Shown here in pieces: positions 1-5,321 of a stretch of 5,667 bases of DNA; positions within the stretch are counted from its first letter, which is position 1; every line of letters begins with the position of its first letter. Source of the DNA: CAZFHZ01 sp964519015 (GTDB lineage: Bacteria; Blakebacterota; Blakebacteria; Blakebacterales; CAYUVJ01); assembly GCA_964519015.1 (NCBI GenBank), contig CAZFHZ010000167.1, positions 1 through 5,667 on the forward strand, written 5' to 3'. A program made the translations under genes and the position numbers. The notes beneath the pieces are model-generated. The model saw nothing but the letters and a program-made list of their open reading frames with translations. It had not been told where the DNA came from and did not search any database.

Positions 1-1
1 C

Positions 2-121
2 TTCCGTTATCCCGGCGAGCCCGAAGAACCGGTCGGCGGGGAAGCCGAGGAGGCCTTGAAACTCGCCCGCGAGGTCTACGAGGCGGTCCAGACCCGCCTG
101 GAGAAAGAAGCCCGGCTGTAA
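2..121 (+). CDS. C-terminal fragment of a HEPN-domain-like protein (5' end outside window)
   Basis: An open frame runs from the left edge to a TAA stop and encodes the last 39 residues of a protein. The fragment begins FRYPGEPEEP, continues with an acidic EAEEAL segment, and ends in an amphipathic helix (LAREVYEAVQTRLEKE). A 'RYP...' strand followed by 'E-EA-A-LAREV' and a final helix closely resembles the C-terminus of small HEPN-domain proteins, as I recall that family. These are helical proteins often encoded beside a MNT-type minimal nucleotidyltransferase and proposed to act as toxin/antitoxin pairs. The catalytic R-x4-6-H region of HEPN toxins would lie upstream and cannot be seen, so activity cannot be judged. 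The gene converges on the dehydrogenase with a 5-bp gap. Recognition is by pattern on a short fragment; another helical protein with a similar tail is possible. Confidence 0.6.
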   Translation, partial: FRYPGEPEEPVGGEAEEALKLAREVYEAVQTRLEKEARL

Positions 122-126
122 CTTCC

Positions 127-1215
127 CTACGGCACCAGCACCACCTTCCCGATCTGGGCACGCGACTCCAGGTGGCGGTGGGCCTCGGCGGCGTCCTCCA
201 GCGGGAAGACGGAGTCCACCACCGGGCTGAAATCGCCCGCGCGCACCCCCCGGACCACCTCGAGCAGCTCCCGGCGGCCCCCCATGTAGGACCCGATCAG
301 CTTGAGCTGTTTCACGTAGAGGTAGCGGAGGTCCAGGTTGACCCCGGCGCCGGCGGTGGCCCCGCAGGTGACCAGCCGCCCGCCGCGGGCCAGGCACTTC
401 AGGTTCTGTTCGAAGATCGAGGCCCCGATGTGTTCGAAAACCACGTCCACCCCGCGACCGTCGGTCAGTTCCCGCACCACGGCCACGAAGTCCTGAGTGG
501 TGTAGTCGATCCCCACGTCGGCTCCCAGTTCGATCCCCTTCTCCAGTTTCTCCTGGGAGGAGGCGGTGGTGTAAACCGTGGCGCCCGCCCGCTTGGCCAC
601 CTGGATGCCGGCCACGCCCATGCCGGAGCCGGCCGCGTGGACCAGCACCGTCTCACCGGCCCGCAAGCCCGCCTGGGCGTGGAGCATGTGGTAGGCGGTC
701 ATGAAGGTAAGCGGCACCGCCGACCAGGCCACCGGGTCCTCGTCGGGCTCCAGCGGGATGCACACGTCGGCCGGACGCACGATCTGCTCGGCGTAGCCCC
801 CCGGGAGCTGATAGCCGTAGATCTTAAAGCCCTCCACGCAGAGCCCGTCGAGGTCCTGGAGGCAGTACTCGCAGCGCCGGCAGGAGGTCATGGGAGCCAC
901 CAGCACGCGCTGCCCTTCGGCCAGCGGCTCGCCGTAGAGACCGGGCAGGGTGGGGATCCCGTCGGGGCCACGGCCGCGCTCCGGTATAGCATCCGGTCCG
1001 AGCGCCTCGATCACTCCGACCACCTCGCTCCCGAGCAGGTGAGGCATGGGGACGGAAGCCCCCGGCAGGCCGCGGCGTACCCACAGGTCGAGATGGTTCA
1101 GCGCCACCGCCTCGACCCGGAGGCGCACCTCCCCCGGCCCCGGTTCGGGCTCGGGCAGTTCGACCGCCTGCAGGACCTCGGGACCACCATGCTCGGTGAA
1201 GACGACGGCACGCAT
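127..1215 (-). CDS. Zinc-lobe alcohol dehydrogenase / NAD(P)H:quinone reductase-like oxidoreductase (MDR superfamily)
   Basis: A complete 362-residue medium-chain dehydrogenase, probably cytosolic, expected to transfer hydride between NAD(P)H and a carbonyl, alcohol or quinone; the substrate is unknown. The N-terminal GroES-like domain starts MRAVVFTEHGGPEVL and contains NHLD (40-43) and GSE (62-64). The structural-zinc lobe has four cysteines, C112, C115, C118 and C126, spaced C-x2-C-x2-C-x7-C. The Rossmann domain has AAGSGMGVAG (194-203), and GRG-VDVVFEHIG follows at about 253-264. The catalytic zinc ligands of classical alcohol dehydrogenases appear to be missing: Asn40 and Ser63 stand near where Cys and His are expected. 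A Gly/Pro-rich stretch at about 74-100 looks longer than usual. An ATG at 1215 is chosen over the upstream extension (to 1395) because AGGAGG lies 7 nt before it and homology begins at MRAVVF; the 60 extra residues have no family character. It is divergent from the XRE gene. Confidence 0.92.
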   Translation of the reverse strand: MRAVVFTEHGGPEVLQAVELPEPEPGPGEVRLRVEAVALNHLDLWVRRGLPGASVPMPHLLGSEVVGVIEALGPDAIPERGRGPDGIPTLPGLYGEPLAEGQRVLVAPMTSCRRCEYCLQDLDGLCVEGFKIYGYQLPGGYAEQIVRPADVCIPLEPDEDPVAWSAVPLTFMTAYHMLHAQAGLRAGETVLVHAAGSGMGVAGIQVAKRAGATVYTTASSQEKLEKGIELGADVGIDYTTQDFVAVVRELTDGRGVDVVFEHIGASIFEQNLKCLARGGRLVTCGATAGAGVNLDLRYLYVKQLKLIGSYMGGRRELLEVVRGVRAGDFSPVVDSVFPLEDAAEAHRHLESRAQIGKVVLVP

Positions 1216-1222
1216 GCTCCTG

Positions 1223-1228
1223 CCTCCT
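1223..1228 (-). promoter_or_regulatory. Ribosome binding site of the dehydrogenase gene
   Basis: Read on the minus strand this is a perfect AGGAGG, 7 nt before the ATG at 1215. It fixes the start at MRAVVF and argues against the longer open frame that reaches 1395. Confidence 0.85.
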
Positions 1229-1353
1229 GGTTGAGGATCCGACGCCGTCCCAGCATACCGCCGGGAGCGGCCTTCCTTCCATCCCGGTCGCGACATAGGA
1301 TTTGCCTGACTCCGGCCTGATGCTGGCGGGTCGTACCCGGGCAGGGGAGGGCC

Positions 1354-1381
1354 TTGGCGAGAAATGTTGTATATGTACAAT
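1354..1381 (+). promoter_or_regulatory. Candidate sigma70-type promoter P1 for the XRE/membrane-protein module
   Basis: TTGGCG (1354-1359) and TACAAT (1376-1381) are separated by 16 bp. They match the -35 and -10 consensus at 4/6 and 5/6 positions. Transcription would start near 1388, giving a leader of about 35 nt before the XRE start at 1424. The -10 element overlaps the near-palindrome at 1364-1383, as expected for a repressed promoter. It is predicted from sequence only, and sigma-factor preferences of this phylum may differ. Confidence 0.5.
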
Positions 1382-1383
1382 AT
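1364..1383. promoter_or_regulatory. Near-palindromic operator candidate (ATGTTGTATATGTACAATAT)
   Basis: A 20-bp dyad centred between 1373 and 1374. The core is TTGTA (1367-1371), four bases, then TACAA (1376-1380), with both arms exact. Two further outer pairs (AT at 1364-1365 with AT at 1382-1383) also match; only positions 1366/1381 and 1372/1375 break the symmetry. It covers the TACAAT -10 element and lies 40-60 bp upstream of the XRE start. XRE/Cro-type repressors bind such short dyads as dimers, so autorepression by the adjacent gene is the simplest inference. Because the two genes are divergent, the site could also affect the dehydrogenase. Confidence 0.5.
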
Positions 1384-1388
1384 AAAGG

Positions 1389-1417
1389 TTGACATATACT
1401 ACTTATTGTTGTAACGT
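1389..1417 (+). promoter_or_regulatory. Candidate promoter P2 directly before the XRE gene (leaderless?)
   Basis: A consensus -35 hexamer TTGACA (1389-1394) is followed after 17 bp by TAACGT (1412-1417), which matches the -10 consensus at only 3/6. Transcription would begin at about 1424, the A of the XRE start codon, giving a leaderless mRNA. The absence of any purine-rich Shine-Dalgarno sequence before this ATG fits that. TATACT at 1395-1400 is a better -10 match but has no suitably spaced -35. Confidence 0.35.
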
Positions 1418-1423
1418 AGCCAT

Positions 1424-1684
1424 ATGAAAAAGCGAAAGCTCTACAACCGGATCCTGGTGCTTCGGAGCGAGCGGGGGATGTCCCGCAAGGAGCTGGCCGA
1501 CCTGGTCGGGGTCAACGTCCAGACCATCGGCTACCTGGAGCGCGAGGAATACAATCCCAGCCTCGACCTGGCCCTCACCTTCGGCGAGATTTTCGAGCTG
1601 CCGGTGGAGGCGATCTTCTCGACCGAGCCGCTGAAGCCGCTCAGTCAGGAGCTCTACGGCCGGAGAGAGAAGGAGGGTGCATGA
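1424..1684 (+). CDS. Small XRE/Cro-family helix-turn-helix transcriptional regulator
   Basis: An 86-residue protein that is almost entirely one Cro/C1-type DNA-binding domain. A basic N-terminus (MKKRKLYNRI) leads into 'LRSERGMSRKELADLVGVN-QTIGYLEREEYNPSLDLAL', with the helix-turn-helix at about residues 18-41 and the conserved 'N-PSL-LAL' at 44-51. Then 'FELPVEAIF' (57-65) closes the fold, as in YozG-like regulators. It should bind DNA as a dimer. The downstream membrane-protein gene shares its transcript: the AGGAGG for that gene lies inside this gene's last codons. There is no Shine-Dalgarno sequence before its ATG, which is unusual beside the strong sites of its neighbours. Autoregulation through the dyad at 1364-1383 is inferred. 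No ligand-binding or dimerisation domain is present beyond the HTH fold and a short charged tail. Confidence 0.9.
   Translation: MKKRKLYNRILVLRSERGMSRKELADLVGVNVQTIGYLEREEYNPSLDLALTFGEIFELPVEAIFSTEPLKPLSQELYGRREKEGA
1671..1676 (+). promoter_or_regulatory. Ribosome binding site deciding the start of the membrane-protein gene
   Basis: AGGAGG inside the 3' end of the XRE gene. A GTG immediately after it (1677) leaves no spacing, whereas the in-frame ATG at 1686 is 9 nt away and the ATG at 1692 is 15 nt away. ATG 1686 is therefore preferred. The ATGA at 1681-1684 is in the wrong frame to start this protein. Confidence 0.75.
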
Positions 1685-1685
1685 G

Positions 1686-2114
1686 ATGGGCATGACCAAA
1701 CGGCAGCGGCGGGCGGGTGTCATCATCAACCATACGGCGCTGGGTCTGATGCTCGTGTTCTGGTACGGCAGCCCGCTGGTGGGCTGGTCGGAGGTCGTGC
1801 GGGTGGTGGCCGCGCTCGTCCCGCTGGTCGTGGTCGGCATCAGCTACTACCGGATCCACCTGGCTACCGGCCTGTGGACGCTCGTGCATGCCCGGATGGA
1901 GGGGTTGGATGAGCGGCAGGTCGAGATGACCCTGCTGGCCGCCCGGTTCTCCTACGCGGTCTTCAGCGTGCTCTGCCTGCTGGCCCTGTTCGGGGCGGCG
2001 GTGGCCGGAAACCACGGCGTCATCCCCTTCGATGCCATCCTGCCGGCCGGCCTGCTCTACCTGGCGCACACCCTTCCTTCCTCCTACCTGGCCTGGGTCG
2101 AGGAGGTGGTCTGA
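1686..2114 (+). CDS. Four-helix integral membrane protein paired with an XRE regulator; function unknown
   Basis: A 142-residue membrane protein that I cannot name with confidence. After a basic start (MGMTKRQRR) there are four hydrophobic segments at about residues 13-33, 38-54, 88-107 and 113-134. The loop between helices 2 and 3 holds 'MEGLDERQVEMTLLAARFSY' (71-90). A 'DERQ...A-R-SY/AF' motif just before the third helix is typical of small membrane proteins encoded directly after YozG-like XRE regulators, of the DUF2178/DUF2975 kind, as I recall them. The positive N-terminus suggests both ends are cytoplasmic. The start is 1 nt past the XRE stop codon and has its own strong ribosome binding site, so the two are co-transcribed. 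The gene ends 8 bp before the convergent permease gene. A role in sensing membrane state or in antimicrobial immunity is conceivable, but nothing in the sequence shows it. Confidence 0.75.
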   Translation: MGMTKRQRRAGVIINHTALGLMLVFWYGSPLVGWSEVVRVVAALVPLVVVGISYYRIHLATGLWTLVHARMEGLDERQVEMTLLAARFSYAVFSVLCLLALFGAAVAGNHGVIPFDAILPAGLLYLAHTLPSSYLAWVEEVV

Positions 2115-2122
2115 GGGGACGC

Positions 2123-4774
2123 CTACTCCAACCGCAGCGCCACCGCCGGGTCCACCCGGGTGGCCTGGCGGGCCGGGAACCAGGTGGCCGCCAGGCCGGC
2201 CAGGAAGAGGAGGAGGGCCACGCCGGAGAAGGTCACCGGATCGAACGGGCTGACCCCGTAGAGGAAGCGGGCGAGACCCCGGGTCGCGCCCAGGGCGACC
2301 CCGGTGCCGATCAGGATGCCCAGGAGCGCCAGCCACGATCCCTGCCGGACCACCAGGGCCAGGACGTCCGCCCGCCGGGCGCCCAGGGAGAGACGGATGC
2401 CCATCTCGCGGGTCCGCTGGGAGACGCTGTAGGCCATGACCCCGTAGACCCCCCCCAGGGCCAGCGCCAACGCGATCACGGCCAGGGCGATCATGATCCT
2501 GGCCATGATGAGGTCACCCCCCAGGCTCTGCTCGATGAGATCGTCCATGGGCATGACGTCGTAGGCCGGCACGCCCGGATCCACCTCCCGGACCGCCGCG
2601 CGCACGGGCTCGACCAGCGTGTGGAGGGGGACGGAAGCCTCGATCGCCCAGGCCATGAACAGCTGACGGCTCTGCAGGGCCGGCAGGAAGATCATGGGTA
2701 TGGGCTCGACGTCCCCCCGGTCGTCGCGGGTATCGGCCGTCACTCCCACGATCTCCCGCGGGCCGGAGCCGATGACGATCTGCCGGCCGATGGGGTCGCT
2801 GTCGGGCCAGTGGCGCCGGGCCAGCGCCTGGTTGATGACCACCACGGGGGGGGTCCCGGCCCGGTCGGAATCCTGGATGTCCCGGCCCCGGATCAGCGAG
2901 ATGTCGAAGGCTTCGAAGTAGCGGGGCAGGACGTACTTGAAGCCCACGATCCCCCGGAGCTCCCGATCCTGGAAGTCCTGGCCTTCCAGGACGTAGTAGG
3001 TACCCGAGATCCCCTGGATGGGCAGATTGGTGGCGGCTCCGACCGTCTCCACGCCGGGCAGGGCGGACAGGCGCTCCTGGACTCGGGTGTAGAAGTCGTT
3101 CGCAGCAGCCGCATCGGTGTACTGGCCCTCGGGCAGGAGCGTCTGGAGGGTAAGCACGTCGCGGCGGTCGAAGCCCAGGTCGGCCAGGCGGATCCGGGCG
3201 AAACCCTGCACGAGCAGGACCGAGGAGATCAGGAGCACCTGGGCCAGGGCGACCTCCGAGACCACCAGGGACTTCCGGAGGCGTCCCCCCTGAGTGCCGG
3301 AGCCGGTCCGGCCGCCTTCTCTCAGGGAATCCGCCAGGTTGGTGCGGACGGAATGGAGGGCGGGGGCGAGCCCGAAGATGATCCCCGTGAGCAGGGTGAC
3401 GGCCAGGGTGTAGAAAAGGACCCGGCCGCTGAGACCGATCGCGTAGACCATGGGGAAGTCGGCCGGCATGATGGCGGTCAGTCCGCGGATGCCGAAGACC
3501 GCCAGACAAAGGCCCACGGCACCTCCCAGCAGAGCCACCATGACGGCCTCGGTGAGGAACTGCCGGACGATGCGGCTGCGCCGGGCGCCCAGGACCCCCC
3601 GCAGGGCCACTTCGCGGGAACGGCCGGCGGCGTGGGTGAGCAGCAGGTTGGCCACGTTGGCGCAGGCGATCAGGAGCACCAGGGCGACCGCCACGGTGGA
3701 GATGAGGGTCCCCGCCTGGAAGCCCTCGTTGAAGACTTGCTCGTGGAGCGTGAGCATCATGGCGCTGTGGCCGGAACTGCTCTCGGGATAGGTCCGGCCG
3801 ATCCCTTCCATGATGCCCCGGGCCTCCTCCAGGGCCTGCTCCCGACTGAACCCGTCCCGGATCCGGGCCAGGACCACGTTATTGTGGCTTTCCCGGGACT
3901 CCTCCCCGGTGACGGCCAGCGGTACGAGGAGGTCCTCCCCCGGTGTCAGGAACCAGAAGCGGGGCGGCATCACGCCCACCAGGGTGTGGGAGATGCCGTC
4001 GAGCAGGACGGTCGTCCCGATGATGTCGGGATCGCCGCCGAAGCGACGCTTCCACAGTCCGTCGCTGATGACGGCCACCCGCTCGTGCCCCGGCGTGCCC
4101 TCCTCGGCCACGAAGCTCCGCCCCACGGCGGGCGGCACGCCCAGGACCCGGAAGAAGTCCGGCGTGACGTACCGTCCGGTGAGGCGTTCGGCTTCGAAGT
4201 CCCCCGACAGGCAGAAGGTCCCGCCGTGGAAGGCCGACAGGTCCATGGTTCGGCTCTGCGCCTTGAGGTCGAGGAAGTCGGGGACGGTGAAGGAGGTCTG
4301 TCCCCACCCCCGGTCGGGATTGACGGTCCACACCGTGTGGAGCCGGTCGGTGTCGGGATAGGGAAGGGGTCGCAGCATGAAGACGTCCACCGCGCTGAAG
4401 ATGGCCGTGTTGGCACCGATGCCGATGCCGAGGGAGAGCACGGCGATGGCGACCAGGCCCCGGCTGCGGTTCAAGGCACGGAGGCCGAATTTCACGTCCT
4501 GTCCGATGAGGTCCATCGTGTATTCCTTCCGCAACAGATACCAGGCGTGGAAGAAAGCACCGCCCGACCAGAGGACCAGGCTGCGGGCGGCGAACTGCCG
4601 CTTCCGGGACACCTCTTCCCGTCGCTGCCAGCGGTGCATGAGTTCGGCCGTCCACTGCGCCTCCCAGTCGGCCCGGTCCTCGTAGGGGACCAGCGAGCCG
4701 GCCAATCGGATGAGGTGCCGGCTGAGCCGGAATCGCAACGGGAGCGGGTGGTCGTCGTCGGGCCGGGGGGACAT
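2123..4774 (-). CDS. ADOP-family duplicated MacB/FtsX-type permease without ATPase
   Basis: An 883-residue inner-membrane protein with two tandem MacB-like periplasmic/FtsX permease units. An N-terminal cytoplasmic segment (1-86; WEAQWTAELMHRW near 37-49) precedes 'MDLIGQDVKFGLRALNRSRG' (87-106). TM1 (about 107-130) is followed by the first periplasmic domain (about 131-350) and a three-helix FtsX block (about 354-475), with the cytoplasmic signature SREVALRGVLGARRSRI (386-402). The second unit repeats this: a TM at about 502-523, a periplasmic domain to about 750, then three TMs to about 868 around TREMGIRLSLGARRADV (788-804). It ends DPAVALRLE. There is no Walker A or ABC signature, which is normal for 'acidobacterial duplicated orphan permeases'; the substrate is unknown. 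The ATG at 4774 is 5 nt past the padR stop and has only CTGAGAC as a weak ribosome site, so translational coupling is likely. An internal start at residue 87 is the alternative. Confidence 0.93.
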   Translation of the reverse strand: MSPRPDDDHPLPLRFRLSRHLIRLAGSLVPYEDRADWEAQWTAELMHRWQRREEVSRKRQFAARSLVLWSGGAFFHAWYLLRKEYTMDLIGQDVKFGLRALNRSRGLVAIAVLSLGIGIGANTAIFSAVDVFMLRPLPYPDTDRLHTVWTVNPDRGWGQTSFTVPDFLDLKAQSRTMDLSAFHGGTFCLSGDFEAERLTGRYVTPDFFRVLGVPPAVGRSFVAEEGTPGHERVAVISDGLWKRRFGGDPDIIGTTVLLDGISHTLVGVMPPRFWFLTPGEDLLVPLAVTGEESRESHNNVVLARIRDGFSREQALEEARGIMEGIGRTYPESSSGHSAMMLTLHEQVFNEGFQAGTLISTVAVALVLLIACANVANLLLTHAAGRSREVALRGVLGARRSRIVRQFLTEAVMVALLGGAVGLCLAVFGIRGLTAIMPADFPMVYAIGLSGRVLFYTLAVTLLTGIIFGLAPALHSVRTNLADSLREGGRTGSGTQGGRLRKSLVVSEVALAQVLLISSVLLVQGFARIRLADLGFDRRDVLTLQTLLPEGQYTDAAAANDFYTRVQERLSALPGVETVGAATNLPIQGISGTYYVLEGQDFQDRELRGIVGFKYVLPRYFEAFDISLIRGRDIQDSDRAGTPPVVVINQALARRHWPDSDPIGRQIVIGSGPREIVGVTADTRDDRGDVEPIPMIFLPALQSRQLFMAWAIEASVPLHTLVEPVRAAVREVDPGVPAYDVMPMDDLIEQSLGGDLIMARIMIALAVIALALALGGVYGVMAYSVSQRTREMGIRLSLGARRADVLALVVRQGSWLALLGILIGTGVALGATRGLARFLYGVSPFDPVTFSGVALLLFLAGLAATWFPARQATRVDPAVALRLE

Positions 4775-4779
4775 GCGTC

Positions 4780-5103
4780 TCAGGTGGTCCGGGGGTGGAT
4801 CCGGGCTCCGAGTTTGACCGGCGCCAGGGAGCGGTAGCGTTCGAGGGCGAGGGCGAGCGCCTGTTCCCCGGCCGGGGTGATCCGGTAGTAGCGGCGGGCG
4901 GGACGTTTCTCCTGCCGGGCGATCCGGGCGTCCTCCCATTCCGAACGGGCGAGCCCCAGACCGGCCAGCCGGTCCAGGGCGGGGTAGATCGTGCCGCTGG
5001 TCAGCCCGGTATCCTCCATGATGTCGAAGCCGTAGCGGCAGCCTCGGGCCAGGGCGTGCAGGACCATGACGGTCCCCAGACTGAATTGGGTCTTCTTGGC
5101 CAT
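4780..5103 (-). CDS. PadR-family transcriptional regulator of the permease operon
   Basis: A 107-residue PadR-type winged-helix repressor. 'YGFDIMEDTGLTSGTIYPALDRLAGLGLA' spans about 24-52, with the recognition helix around SGTIYPALDRL, and the wing 'RPARRYYRITPAG' is at 67-79. A short C-terminal helix (about 80-93) should mediate dimerisation; the length fits the short PadR subfamily. It is encoded just upstream of the ADOP permease, the usual arrangement for this pair, and probably represses the shared operon until an effector is bound. The ATG at 5103 (MAKKTQFSLG) is chosen because family similarity begins there. A TTG at 5172 would add 23 basic residues, but that codon lies in promoter-like DNA. 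There is only a weak ribosome site, CTGAGAC at 5109-5115. The effector is unknown. Confidence 0.92.
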   Translation of the reverse strand: MAKKTQFSLGTVMVLHALARGCRYGFDIMEDTGLTSGTIYPALDRLAGLGLARSEWEDARIARQEKRPARRYYRITPAGEQALALALERYRSLAPVKLGARIHPRTT

Positions 5104-5115
5104 GATGGGTCTCAG

Positions 5116-5121
5116 ATTATC
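5116..5121 (-). promoter_or_regulatory. Possible -10 element of padR
   Basis: On the minus strand this reads GATAAT (5/6 to consensus), 12 nt before the padR ATG, so a transcript from here would have only a few leader bases. No convincing -35 hexamer lies 16-18 bp upstream. It is therefore weak evidence. Confidence 0.25.
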
Positions 5122-5157
5122 CCGCAGGCGCTCGAAAGGTCGGGCCGCCCGCCTACC

Positions 5158-5181
5158 TATGTTGAGTGTCAAGTTATGTTG
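5158..5181. promoter_or_regulatory. Candidate regulator-binding region upstream of padR: dyad plus direct repeats
   Basis: The plus strand carries TATGTTG at 5158-5164 and again at 5175-5181, a 17-bp period. Between and overlapping them is an exact short dyad, TTGA-GTG-TCAA (5162-5172). On the minus strand the dyad also contains TTGACA, a perfect -35 hexamer, though no -10 follows at the right distance. The cluster lies in the AT-rich part of the intergenic DNA between padR and the divergent permease, a plausible PadR operator. The repeats are short and could be chance. Confidence 0.3.
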
Positions 5182-5321
5182 GTGGTTATTTACTTGTTAC
5201 GGAGGGTGGCGGGGAAAGGTTGCCCCCGGGATCGGTTTCCGGTCGCTCCCGGGTTGCCGACCGACGCGGGAAGGGGTAGGCTCCCCACCGCCCGACGCTC
5301 GACCCCGACCGGACGGCCCGC
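5182..5321. other. Remainder of the intergenic DNA between padR and the amino acid permease gene
   Basis: About 140 bp with an AT-rich left part (to about 5200) and a GC-rich right part. The frame of the downstream permease is closed by TAG at 5277-5279, and no ATG or GTG follows before 5322. I see no RNA gene, strong hairpin with a T-run, or convincing promoter for the plus-strand permease. GGACGG at 5311-5316 may serve as its weak ribosome site. Confidence 0.4.

Noticed and set aside
172..1320. A 382-codon open frame on the plus strand, antisense to the dehydrogenase
   Set aside because: It is a shadow of the dehydrogenase reading frame, His/Pro/Gly-rich, with no motif and no ribosome site.
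1216..1395. A 60-residue N-terminal extension of the dehydrogenase
   Set aside because: The residues have no family similarity, run through AT-rich promoter DNA, and bypass the perfect AGGAGG before the ATG at 1215.
2146..2159. CCGGGT-CC-ACCCGG inverted repeat near the convergent gene ends, as a terminator
   Set aside because: The loop is only two bases, there is no T-run on either side, and it lies inside the permease coding sequence (codons for VDP). It is most likely chance in GC-rich DNA.
2621..4837. A 738-codon open frame on the plus strand, antisense to the permease gene
   Set aside because: It has no recognisable domain and a Gly/Asp/His/Gln-rich, low-hydrophobicity composition. It mirrors the codon bias of the strongly supported ADOP gene on the other strand, a common artefact of high-GC DNA.
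5104..5172. A 23-residue N-terminal extension of PadR starting at TTG 5172
   Set aside because: PadR similarity begins at MAKKTQFSLG; the TTG belongs to a TTGACA/dyad sequence that looks regulatory, and there is no ribosome site before it.
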